Source: Gordius sp. MW1
Lineage: Eukaryota; Nematomorpha; Gordioida; Gordea; Gordiidae
Assembly (NCBI GenBank): GCA_964036665.1
Contig: OZ038528.1
Span: forward strand, 4,966,501-5,030,500
Reading direction: 5' to 3'
Length of the DNA: 64,000 bases
This document shows positions 21,107 to 32,382 of this stretch, one piece after another (within the stretch, counting starts at the first letter, position 1; each line of letters begins with the position of its first letter). A model generated the notes under the pieces. It did no database searches and had not been told where the DNA came from. It was given only the letters and a program-made list of their open reading frames with translations. The translations under genes and the position numbers were made by a program.

Positions 21107-22625
21107 TGTAACTATTTTTTACAAATAAAAACTAGTTATATAACTAGTTCCTTTTCTTCAAAAAAGTAACTGTAATGTTACTTTCGCTTCCGAGGAACTG
21201 TAACTGTATTTAGTTACATTAATTCAGTGTGCCTTTTAAAGTCTCTTATTAATGGCGCTTCGGCAGAGGAACTTCCAGCGCTAGCTTGGCTTCACGCTCA
21301 GGTCACGAATGACTCGAAGCTTTCGCAAGCCGTAACCTCGGTCTTCTCTCATCCAACACCGAATTCCGCTTGCAGTAGGCCTAAGATTAGGATGCAAGAT
21401 AGTGGCTGAACACACTTGTTCACTTTGCAATAATTCCGTAAAATCGAATGGCCATGATGGCCTTCACTGTAATCGCAACAAAGCCCAATACTTTCGACAT
21501 ACCGCGGTTAACAAACCTATACATATCTATTTCACCAAAGCTGGTTTCCCCTCAATTCTCGAACCCACAGGCCTCTGTGATGACAACAAACGACCCGATG
21601 GCCAAACTTTAGGTGCTTGGGAAAAGGGACTCAGTTTAGCATGGGACTATACATGTACTGACGTATTTGCCCCATCTAATCATAACAAAGATCCCTTGTC
21701 CTCAGCCGAGGCTCTAAAAATTTCAAAATATTCGGATATTAACAATACTACTATAATATTTTGTCCCATTGTTACAACTACCCTAACAACCTTTGGCCCC
21801 CTAGCCATAAAACTTTTTAAAAAAATAGGGAAATAAATTTCATTGCTATCCCATGATAATCGCGAATCGTTTTTCATTCGACAGAAAATCGGCATAACCA
21901 TCTTTAGATATAATTCATTAGCCATAACCAAATGTTTTCCTAATATTTACGATTCTTAACTTTTTAATTTATTTATCTAACCTTCACAAAATATGATTTT
22001 GAAAATTACGAAATTGAACCAAAAAAAAATTTTTCAATTAAAGTTGCAGTTACATTTTATAAAATTTAAAAATCATTAATTAAATAACATAGTTACACGT
22101 CTAGTTTGTGTTCATCGCTATAAATTCAAATTTCCTTCCCGTATAAAATTTAAACATTATTTATAATAAATAATCCATCCTAAGAAAATTACAAGTATGA
22201 AAATTTATTAATATGTTAAAAGTCGGAAAGGATCTAAGAGTGCATTTACACTTTTATTATTCCTAATTATAATGATGGATCGTTAAAAATTAATTTCCTT
22301 GAATTGAACAAACTTTAATTAAATTTAATGTACCCCTAAAAACCAGCGCCCTCGCCGAGCGCCTATTTAGTCTTGGTAAACTAATATTAGTAAAACGGAC
22401 AAGCTTATTAAACGACAAATAGAATATAACGTTTTATTGAAATCAATTCACCATAATTTTATTCTAATGCGTTAATAAATAATATTTAAAAAATTGTTCT
22501 TTTTTCATTTCCCTTAACTTTAATGTAATTTTGCGAAAAATGTAATTGTAACTGTAATTAGTTACATTTTTTGAAAGTAACTGTAACTTAACTATTTACT
22601 GTGGCAAAGTAACTTGACAGCTCTA
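21107..22625. mobile_element. Remnant of a hAT element with GTAACT word arrays
   Basis: The right end reads GTAACTTGACAGCTCTA (to 22625); reversed, TAGAGCTGTCAAG fits the hAT terminal pattern and resembles the CAGAGCTGTTAA end of the neighbouring complete hAT. Subterminal GTAACTGTAACT words lie at 22540-22620 and, in both orientations, at 21107-21222. No matching left terminus is visible and no transposase occurs between. A LINE tail (21225-21960) occupies the interior. Whether the two word clusters are the ends of one element is inferred. Confidence 0.45.
21225..21960 (+). pseudogene. C-terminal RLE endonuclease of an RLE-type LINE
   Basis: The plus strand reads FRLAVGLRLGCKIVAEHTCS, then a CCHC knuckle (CSLCNNSVKSNGHDGLHC), RHTAVNKPI, FPSILEPTGL, KRPDGQTLGAWEKGLSLAWD and YTCTDVFAPSNH. 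The PD..D motif (RPDG ... WDYTCTD) is the core of the restriction-like endonuclease of R2/NeSL-type LINEs, which nicks the target to prime reverse transcription. The same block ends the element at 41440-44219. A frame change near 21370 and a stop at 21834 are present; the tail continues as SLLSHDNRESFFIRQKIGIT. Only the 3' end of the LINE is preserved, as expected for 5' truncation. Confidence 0.78.
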
Positions 22626-22873
22626 TATATAGTACATGAGGAGATTTTCCATAGGTAAAAATAAGAGGGAAAATTTATATTCTATCATCTCTAACTAATA
22701 CCAAAATTTATATAACAGGATAAAATTTGTTGACCCGTGAAAAAATAAAATTTAAAAAGGTTATTTTAAATTTTGAAATGCTTAGGCATGTCAAAATATT
22801 AAATTAAATCTATTTTTAATGTTCTTTTGTCAATTAGGTGATTGATTATAATCACATATCATGGCAAAAAAAC
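22626..22873. other. AT-rich spacer
   Basis: No feature recognised between two hAT elements. Confidence 0.4.
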
Positions 22874-25800
22874 CAGAGCTGTTAAGGTGCGCGCACCGGT
22901 TTTGCGGTGCGACGTGCTGGTGCGCGCACTTTTTTAAAACCAAGAGCGAGTGCGGGTGCGCGCACCTTATTCACTCGGTGCGCGTGCGAAATTGCGCTCC
23001 TATTTTGCGCACATTAAGAATTTTACAATTAATATATTTGACATTATCTTATATATCGCATAGCATATCTCACAAATTAACATTGTAGTGAAACAACATC
23101 AAAGATACATTTATGTTCCTGGTGGAGGAGATAACAAGGCGGGAAATTTAATTAACATCCATAGACAATATAATTAATTAATATATCCGCAATATTTTAT
23201 ATATTCGCCAATTTACTTTATCAATTATTGCTTAAAACGTTTTGGTGTATCATACATAATTAATATTGCAATAGAAGTTGAAGTATAATTAGAAAAACAA
23301 AAACAGACAGGTAATTAGGATAAATAATTAACAATATTGTAATATTTCTATTCGGTGTTTTTTGGAAAACTTTTACCCGCCGTTACTATCTTGATATTTG
23401 GTTTCCAACACTTTTAAACTTCTCATCGCTATCGTAAGTTTAATAACAATAATTTTGTTATAAAATATATTTTTAAATATCAATTTCTATGGTTGCTCTT
23501 TCATGCTAAAATACTTTGCTATTTATAATTGAATTGTGCATCAAATATTATAAATAAATTATTATAATTTGTCGTGTTACTAAGCATTTTTTTTATAAAT
23601 ATTAAAGATTTAATAATGTAACTGTAAGGTATAGTTTATTATCATAGTAAGCTATTATGGAAATACAATCAAGCATAAATGAAGTAAGCACATCATACAT
23701 GAAAACTTTTCCATTTCCAAAATATGCTAAACTGTTTAAACTTTAAGATAATCAGTATAATAAACAGAATTTTGAGGTGAAATGTCTTTTATGCAAGGTT
23801 AAACTTAAGGCTTCATCAAGATCATGTTTTAGTTTGACTAGACATCTAAAGGTAATCTTGTACTTTGTATGATTTAATAAGTAAAAAATAATACAGAGAT
23901 ACCATAATAGTGAATTGATAAATCTAACAAAGGAAAATGAGAAAACTAAAATTGTCCAAAACATTGTAAATTTTACTAATGATAAAAATCGGGAAGAAGC
24001 ATTGGTGAATTTTGTTATTGACACAATTCAGCCTCTTTCAATTTTTGATAATCCATCCTTTAGAAAGCTTATTAGTGCTTTCTCAAAATCTCCTGTTGAT
24101 GTCATGTGTAGACAGACATTGACATCTAGAATCACTTGTAGATACAATACATTTATAACCAAAACATAGAAAAAATAGTACTGAATTTATTTGTACAACA
24201 GCTGACTGCTGGAATACTGGAAGAAGGTAATTATTTATAAGTCTTATATTTATATACTCTAATTTATTTAGAGGTTACATCGGTTTAACAGCACACTGGA
24301 TTGATGGAAACACATTGGAAAGAAAATCAATTGGTTTGGGTCTAAAAAGAATTCAAGGCAAACACACCTATGATGTGATTGCTAATAATATCATTCAAAT
24401 CCACAAGAAATTCAAAATTCATAACAAAGTGGTTCAAATCATTATTGACAATGGATCCAATTTTGTAAAAGCCTTTAGGTAAAATTTTTTGTTAAAAAAA
24501 TAAAGCATATGTTCTAGGGTGTATGAAGAAGAGGCTATAAATTTAGATGCTCAGGAACTTGATGACGAAGATTTAGAGAGAATAAATATTCAGGATGTCA
24601 TCAGTCATTGTCACGAAGATGAATCCGAATATTTGCCAAAACATGGGCGCTGTGCTTGCCACTGCCTAAATTTGGTAGCAAGTGTTGATATCAAAGAAGC
24701 TTTTTTGAATCACAATTTCAAAAATATATTTCGTGCAACATTTGCAAAATGCCAAAAATTATGGAATAAACAAAACATGTCAACTCAGTTTGCTGATCTA
24801 TTTAGAGATAAAATTGGACAATATATTTCATTGCTCCAAATAAAACTACGTGGAATAGCTATTACGAAGCAGTTAATTTAATAAAAAATTGCTTGATACA
24901 AAAAATCTGATTTGTATGATCTATTTGATGAGATAGGCTTACCCAGGTTTAAAGAAGAAGAAAGAATATTTAGTCATGAGTATTTTTCAGTAAGTTGTAC
25001 TTTATAAAAAGATATAATTGTTGTTTATAAATTTACATATTAATTAAGTTATGGAACCACTGGCTAGATCATTGCAAAATTTAGAAGGTGATAGATACAT
25101 TGACTTAGGATATCTTTTGCCAACAATAACTGCTTTAATTACGAAATTAAAAAGGTTTTGTGAATTAAAGATATGCCAACCATTGGTGTATGCAATTATC
25201 AAAGGGATTGAAAAAAGGTTTCTTTTATAAATTAAATTTATTATTTGTATTTAAAAAGATTCCCAAATCTCTACGATGACGATGTTATTGCAGCGGCTTT
25301 TCTAAATCCATTATTTAAAACAAATTTTAGTCGGTGCAATGAAGATGAAAATATACTTTTAGTAAAACGAATAACGCGGTTACTTAAAAGCCAAATTATG
25401 ACTGAGTCAGTAAATGAGGAAGTCTTTCAAAGAAAAGATTTCGATGATTTTTTTGAAATGAATGATCATCAACAGAAAACGACATTTCAGGATTTTTTGC
25501 AATCTACCGAGACATCTCTGGGAATCTTCCAACAACTTTCTTCGTTAAAATTATATATAAGATATAACACTCCGATTCCTTCGAGTGCCCCCGTGGAACG
25601 CCTCTTCAGCAAAGCTAAGGCGATTTTAAGCGACAGAAGGGGTAGCCTGACAGATAGTCACCTCGAAATGCTTTTAATGATGAATGTCAATAAAATGCTA
25701 TTTTAATTGTTTTTTCTGTATCTTTATTATTTTTATAATTATAATAAATCGGCATAATAAAAGTTTTTAATTGAACATTGTAAAATATTTAAAATTTAGA

Positions 25801-25962
25801 TAGAGTGTAAAAAATTATGGTTGCGAGTGCGCACACCGGGTTTGCGGTGCGAGTGCGCGCACCTTTGTTAAAATTGGTGCGGGTGCGAGTGCGCGCACCG
25901 AATTTTCTCAAAGTGCGGGTGCGAGTGCCGCATCGGTTTTTTAGGTGCGATTAACAGCTCTG
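22874..25962 (+). mobile_element. Near-complete BED-finger hAT transposon
   Basis: Terminal inverted repeats are perfect over 12 bp: CAGAGCTGTTAA at 22874-22885 and TTAACAGCTCTG at 25951-25962. Flanks are AAAAAAAC on the left and AAAAAACA on the right, an 8-bp hAT-type duplication apart from one A in the homopolymer. Both subterminal regions (22886-22990 and 25825-25950) carry GC-rich words built on GGTGCGCGCACC, a perfect 12-bp palindrome, very unlike the AT-rich interior. The transposase gene is inside at 23657-25706. Length 3089 bp. Confidence 0.88.
23657..25706 (+). pseudogene. hAT transposase with BED zinc finger, several short introns, few lesions
   Basis: Cut-and-paste transposase of the surrounding element. 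Exon pieces and GT/AG borders: 23657-23851, 23897-24226, 24272-24478, 24518-24989, ~25049-25217, 25259-25706. A BED finger spans the first intron (CLLCKVKLKASSRSC ... LTRHLK|RYHNS). Catalytic D1 is in FICTTADCWNTGRR|GYIGLT, D2 in VVQIIIDNGSNFVKAF, the CxxH of the insertion domain in GRCACHCLNLVAS, and E in SSAPVERLFSKAKAILSDRR near the C-terminus, which ends MLLMMNVNKMLF. Lesions: a TAA at codon 30 (23744), frame breaks near 24165-24190 and 24835, and an uncertain junction around 24990-25050. All catalytic residues are present, so decay is recent. Small introns of ~40-60 bp are consistent with an invertebrate host. Confidence 0.85.
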
Positions 25963-26799
25963 AAAAAACATAGGCTAATATACAACTTCAAATTAAAATG
26001 ATGATTACTTTCAGCAGAAAAGCAGCTCTCAATCTCTTTCGGACCTTTAAATTTTGTTTGGTCCATATGACTTTAAGATGTCAAATATATTAAAGAGTAT
26101 TCATTTTTATAAAACAAACTGCTATTCTAGCAAGGCTATAAACTCAATTACCAATTGTTTAAGAACCTTTATTTAATTTTTTCTTAGAATCTTTTAATTA
26201 TCTAAAAAATACATAAACACACAAAGGAATAATAAAAACTGTTCTTCATATTCATGAAGGGCTTTAGGCCATGTGTCAGATAAACTTTAATATTTGTACT
26301 TCTCATGAAATACCATTGCTAATCAATTTTAAAAAAACCAAAGTTTCCTTACCGAAATGACGAAACAGGATGTCACTATAAAGATTAAATTTTAAATAAA
26401 CTAATACCTCTTATTACATATTAATTTTTAGACAATTAATTACAAAATTTAAAAAAAAAACATTTATCCCATCAATGTTAGGCAATAGGATAAAGAAATT
26501 ATGTAATTAATAACCTTCTACCAAATGCTTGAGTTTCTTAATGCTATAAGTATATAATATAAATTTTTTCCTTCCATTAAGTTTGGTTGAGTAAATAAAA
26601 ATTGAATTTTTAAATCATCCTTACTTTGGTAAATAATATTTAAACTGTTCTTATAAAGGCACATATTATACTGCGAGAGCGTACATATTATCGATGTTGT
26701 GTCGACACTAATTATATAATAAAAAATACATGACATATGACACAATCGAAGCAAGGAGAAAATGCATTTAAAACAAATAGGTTTCTTAAATCTATATGT
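25963..26799. other. AT-rich spacer / kinesin 3' flank
   Basis: Contains no recognised coding sequence. It includes the 3' untranslated region of the minus-strand kinesin gene, but I see no clear polyadenylation signal that fixes its end. Confidence 0.4.
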
Positions 26800-29700
26800 T
26801 CATTTTTTGGCTGCTTTCGTGATAGGTCTTATAGATGATGCGGGTCCACTTTCTTCCGTATGCAAGTTAGAGGATTTGTTGGAGATGGGCCCTTTCTTGG
26901 TCGCGACCCCGATGTGGCAAGTGTTAACTTTGGCCGCCAAGCGTAAAGAACACAGCGTTTCGCCCACTTGTTCGTCCAAAGGAGAAACGTTGACAAACAT
27001 GAGAGTTTTACTGCTCCCAGCTCCCAAACTATTTTGAAGGAGGTAGGTTAGCTTTGAATTTCGGTAGGGAATGTGCTTTTCTCCCTTCCCCAAAGCCATT
27101 ATAACGTTGCTCAAGGTGGATAGACTTTGGTTGATGTGACGAGCTTCATTGAATCGATCGCCCGACGTAGATCCCGATTCCTTGATTCGTTCCGATCCCG
27201 CCAAATCTACCAAACTCAGCGTGCTCGAAACGGAACAAGCACCGTGATCTAACGTCTCTACCGCGCCGCTCGTAACTTTAGAAGTGGTCCTAGCTTTTAT
27301 TTTCAATTGAAATACGCTATGACTCCGAGAAGAAGACTGATTCAGCTTTGTCTCGGCCACGGCTCGATTGCCGGAGGCGCGGGTTAGGATGGTGCGTACC
27401 TGATCAGCGTTCACCACCTTAATGGCGGTCACGGGAGGCGATATAACCGTTTCACCGTTCACCAACTTAATTTCGTAGCTGGGAGTTGTCGGGTTTGCGG
27501 TAGATGTGACCGGGGCCAATAAATCGCGCAAGCGCTCGTTATATATTTCGACGTAGGAAGCGGTCAATTCGTATTTAACACCTCCGGCGGATTTATCGCC
27601 CGGTAAACTTTCCAATCGCGTCACGGCATCGAATATAAGATTAAAGGCTTGCGGTATTATACCGTGCTGAGTTTTACCGTCAGGTAGCGCGAGATGGGAG
27701 TCCGCATCCCAGCCGCTGCCCTCCATCGTGTACGTTTTACCGCTGCCAGTGGCCCCGTAGGCGAAGATGCATACGTTGTACCCGTCTATAGCACTCTGAA
27801 CGAGGTCTGAGACTTCTTCGAAGACTTGCCGTTGGGTTGCCACCGGGCCGAATGTCCTATCAAATTTAAAAGTCACACGCTGCGGTCTAAGGTTGGAAGC
27901 TCCGATATGACAAGGAGTGGCTAAAATGAAAATTTGTAACATGCAAAACGAATGCTAAATGCATATGTTAGGGTCTTAAATAAATAAATCTTAAAACATT
28001 GCCTTTAAAGAGCCTCCAGGTGTAGTTATCAGGATCCATGCTTAAAATGTGAGTTAACATAAATGAGACACATTCCAAAAGTTGAAATTTTTATTCTAAA
28101 AACTTTTAAATATAACTAAAACTATATTCTTTACATTAACTAGACAAAAATTTAAAAGGTTCAAAGTTTAGTTAAAATACTAATCAATATGGCTACCCTG
28201 TAATAGCAATAATATCAGAAACGTTATCGTACGTTTCAAAAGTTTATTTATTTAATATACCATAAAAGGCAGTTTTTTAATATTAAATATATAAATTTTT
28301 ATTTAGCAAAAATTAGAGTTCCGCATGAATATTTTTAAACCAAAACTCGAACGGAAATGGAAAAAAAATCGGGGTCAGAGCTATGAATTGTCGACATCAC
28401 ACGAGACTAGAGAGCATCATAAAAGACGATTTTAGTAAAAAAAATTTAACAAAAAACTCGTGTTTTATGTGAAAAAAATTAGGCACCCCAGAAACCATCT
28501 TAGCCACAGCCGCGTGGTCTAGACGAAAAATTAAGCCCCGTTTACACTCGTTTAAAACCGCTATACCTCTCAAACATTTGGATGGATGATAAACATATTT
28601 TGAGCTGCGATTTGATCATAACTCAGTATAGAAAGTATTAAAGAACTATAGCCATGGCCTCAACCCATAATATATTTTAAATTAAATTCGAAGCTGAGCC
28701 TGTTATTATAAAAAAGTTCTAACCAAAATATAAAAATTAATCAAAACATACTTAAATTCACAAAATATACAATATTAGATCGTTAGACTATGTTAATTAA
28801 ACTGACCCGGGAGCTCGTTCTTGGCTCAAGCATGTGGGCTAAAACAAAATGGCCTGATTGTAATTGATGTTTAAAAATTTTGTCAAAATCAACGGAATCG
28901 CGCCTTTTTATACCCTTATAATAGTTTTTAAGTTGATATCAATATAAACGTTTTAATGTATGAAAATGTAAATGGAGAGGAAAGACGCACCTTTAATTTT
29001 GGGAACAAAAAGCGCATTATAGAAAGTAAAATTTATCGAATCGTCAAAAAAACGATTTTCGACCGACGACTATTTCAGATCAGGATAATTTTTGGTGAGG
29101 GTGTAGGCCTCATTTATTAGAGTAATTTCTGAAAATTTTAGCCATTTTGGGCCAATGATTTTTAAGTTATGGACGTTTAAAGGGCCAAAATCACGTTCGG
29201 GAGCGTTGTATTGATTTTACCAGGGGTTTGTCCCGAACCCGAACCGGGTATATGTCGATGTTTTACAGAACCCGAACCCAAACCCGAACCCATTTTTAAA
29301 AATACCCTTAAAACCCGAACCCGGTGAATACAAATAAGGGTTCGGGTTCGGGTTTTTAATTCAAAAATATGTTGTGAATTGAATATCTCAGTTTTCTCTA
29401 TCATGACAATGTAACGAAAACCATATGTTTCCGGCATTTTTCATTCATTAATCGATACTATTACTAATTATCTCAAAAATTATTTGTAAGTATTATATAT
29501 ATAATTGATATAATATATTTTCTTGAACCCGAACCCAATTCCTTAAACCCAAACACGAACCCGATTTCAAAATTCATGCCAAACACGAACCCGATTTTAT
29601 TATAGCGGATTGAAACCCCTGAATTTTACTATTTTTCTCATATTTTAATTTTAGTGCACTATCAAAATAAATTAGCAAAAAACCCCAAACTTTTGCGGTT

Positions 29701-31835
29701 AATTTTTTGTGGTCAAATTAGTGAAAAATCATAAAAACCAATTTGTCCATCATATGAAATCACCAATTTCACAATGTGCACTCCTTTATGACCCATTATC
29801 ATATTTCAAACATAAAAAAGTTTGGGGACGGCTACGAGATGGTCAAGAATTCAAAAAATTAAATTTTCATTAAAAATATTATAGATGGCGGTATAATCAA
29901 TTATCACAAGAAGAAATTATAATGTTTGTTTTTTATAAAATTGCAAAATTTTAAAGATTATATGGTAAATAAATAATATTTGAATAAATAAAGGAGTGCA
30001 CATTGTGAAATTGGTGATTTCATATGATGGACAAATAGGTTTTTATAATTTTTCACTAATTTGACCACAAAAAATTAACCGCAAAAGTTTGGGGTTTTTT
30101 GCTAAATTATTTCGATAGAGAATTTTTTAGGAACAAAATGCACCAAAATTTGATTGAATAGCGTTATTACTTTTAAAAATATGACAATAATAGTAAAATC
30201 CATACAACGCTCCCGAATGTGATTTTGGCCCTTTAAATGTCCATAACTTAAAAGGTATTGGCCCAAAATGGCTAAAACTTTCCGAAATTACTATAATACA
30301 TAAGGCCTACACCCTCACCAAAAATTAACCATGTCTGAGATGGTCGGTCGAAAACATTTTGATTTGTCATATAATCTGTTTAATGTCCCGTTATTAAATA
30401 TTAAGTCGATTATTAGAACTTCTTTGGCTAAAATTTCTCAACATAAAGGTGTTTAAACTACACAAAACAGATAGTTTTTTAATATTAAGTAAAACACAAT
30501 TTATATTGTTCCCAGTTACGTTTATTGTCCATAAATCATCAAAATATAATGACCAATTTTATATATGAGTTATTACTACACAAACAAACTTTGGCATCAA
30601 TTGGAGCCAAAACTAAAGATCTGCTTGCAACATTTAAACTTAATAGTAAAGGGTAAAAAAGCTTACGAACCTGCAATTGAATCGCTGTTGGAAGAGAGGT
30701 TTGAGTTATCAATATTCCCATTTTCCGTCTGTCCATTTTTCAAAACTTCCAAAGTTCCTTGCTCCTCATCCAGCACTCTCACGCATTGGGCGACACCAGC
30801 GTTGACGCTCTTCTTACAATCTGAGGGCAGCGCGGGCCGAACCCGGCAAAATACGCGTATGTTGCCCTTCAAGTCTTGAATTCTATTGTGCATCAAGCGT
30901 CTCAGCGTTTCGGCCTGACGTAGACGCTCTCCCAAAACTTCAAACTTATGCGCGTCGGCTTCGAGACGGGCTTGACGCTCTGAGAGTAGAGCGTCGGCTG
31001 CTTCCATTGCTTTGTTAAGTTCAAAACATCTTTTCTCCAAAGCCAATTTGCATTCCAAGGCCTCCGCTAAGCTAGCCCGTGACGCCTCTAAGTCGTGCAG
31101 TAGCGTCGTTTCCCGCTTTTCAGCGTTGGTCAAGCTTAACTTTAAAGCGTCGCGTTCGAGCGTCACATCGTTAAGCTCGGACCTGGCTATAGATTCGGCC
31201 TTAAGAGCCGCTTCTTTGAGGTTAGACTCGATGCTCAATGCACTCTCCAAACGAGATTGCAGGGCAGAGAATGATTGTTGAGCTGTTAAAGCGTTTTTCA
31301 AGGCTAAGCCTTGTTCTCGTAGTTCTAAACCTTGTTTAGCCATAGCAATCTTATGGCGCTCGCAGTCATTTTTCAATTTATCGTTTTCCAATGTAAGAGC
31401 TTTAATTCTATCGCCTGTAGTGAGAACTTTGTTTTTGCTAAAACTTAGCTTGGGAGCAATTACACCATCGACCTTCACTTTTTTAGAGGGCACAGCACGG
31501 CCCGTAGAAGGCTGGGGCATTGGGCGCTTAATGGTGTTAGTTTGAGGTACGATTTTCGTTACTTTATCGATTGTTGGCAATGGAAGGGCTTGTGGTCTCT
31601 TACGGTGTGTGGTAGTCAAACTCCGTCTGACCAACTGCTTTGCCTTAAGCATAGCCAAATTTTTGTTAGCACAAGGTAGATTGTTATCGATGACAGCCAA
31701 TGTAGATCTACCCATTTGAGCTCTTGTTTGTGTGGGATTGACAATGTTTTGTGGCCATTTTAATTGATTAACTACATCTTTGAGTTGATGAAACGGCATT
31801 TTTGGTAGTGAATTCAATTTAGGAATCCCCGACAT
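26800..31835 (-). CDS. C-terminal motor kinesin (kinesin-14, ncd/KIFC1-like), two exons
   Basis: Minus-end-directed microtubule motor of the kinesin-14 group, which in animals focuses spindle poles and cross-links microtubules. CDS = exon 1 (31835-30671) + exon 2 (27920-26800); donor GCAG|GTTCGTAAG and acceptor TTTTAG|CC keep the frame, giving 761 residues. Residues 1-~155 form a basic, proline-rich tail; ~155-320 a long coiled coil; then NIRVFCRVRP (~325) opens the motor domain. Exon 2 has the P-loop GATGSGKTYTMEG (~445), switch I NQSSSRSH, switch II SLVDLAGSERIKESGS and HIPYRNSKLTYLLQNSLGAG. The stalk-before-motor order and the neck sequence HNRIQDLKGNIRVFCRVRP define kinesin-14. Both exons are intact and more GC-rich than their surroundings. 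The 2750-bp intron holds a foldback element and a hAT MITE. It is a likely functional host gene; the start is the first ATG of the open exon. Confidence 0.93.
29040..30360. mobile_element. Foldback element in the kinesin intron
   Basis: About 340 bp of 29040-29800 (excluding the nested MITE) is the reverse complement of 29985-30360. Matching blocks include TTTTTGGTGAGGGTGTAGGC, TTTTAGCCATTTTGGGCCAA, CGGGAGCGTTGTAT, GCAAAAAACCCCAAACTTTT and TTTCACAATGTGCACTCC. A ~185-bp non-coding loop separates the arms. Arm identity falls off near 29045 and 30365, giving approximate ends. In the kinesin pre-mRNA this would form a long hairpin. Confidence 0.75.
29221..29621. mobile_element. hAT-type MITE with GAACCC word arrays
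   Basis: The ends are CAGGGGTTT (29221) and AAACCCCTG (to 29621), a perfect hAT-type inverted repeat. Flanks GATTTTAC and AATTTTAC agree at 7 of 8 positions, and removing the element restores continuity of the foldback arm. The interior is packed with CCCGAACC/GGTTCGGG words in both orientations. 401 bp, non-coding. Confidence 0.85.
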
Positions 31836-32382
31836 ACTCCTATTATTAAAAAAAATTTACTAGCTTGATTCATTCAACATATAAAATAGAAAACAAAGTT
31901 TGAATAAGCATCATAAAATTATAAATACTGTGCATTATATTTTATAAAGCATATAATAGCAAGTTTGTCTAGTTCATAAATCCATTATTAAAAGTATAAA
32001 TTATAAGTTTAACTAATTATTGTAGGACAGGATATTTATTTAGGTAATATATTTATAGATAATCTTTAGCAATGTAAGTTTAAGACAATTGCTCTATAAT
32101 AATATTTTGTAATTACTTTAAATTATTTATCATATATTGTTTACAAGCCATAACAAATAATAAATTTCAAACAAAAATAGTATAAAATTATTACAATTTT
32201 AAAACAGATAAAGTAGTCTATATATTACGTTTAATAAGAATAAATGTTTAGGTTACTTTGTGTATTTAGAATTTTCCATTTTTCAAATGTAACAGATTAA
32301 ATTTAGCGGCAGATACATGAATTTATCAATTGGTTACAAGATGAAATGGCACACGGCACCTAAATAAACAAGGGTGTTATTT
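31836..32382. other. 5' flank of the kinesin gene, AT-rich
   Basis: Upstream region of the minus-strand kinesin; no clear TATA or other core element was picked out of the AT-rich background. Confidence 0.3.

Noticed and set aside
26762..27037. Plus-strand frame overlapping the end of the kinesin
   Set aside because: Antisense shadow of the kinesin C-terminus.
29177..29437. Minus-strand frame rich in GSGLGSG/RVRV
   Set aside because: Produced by the CCCGAACC word array of the hAT MITE.
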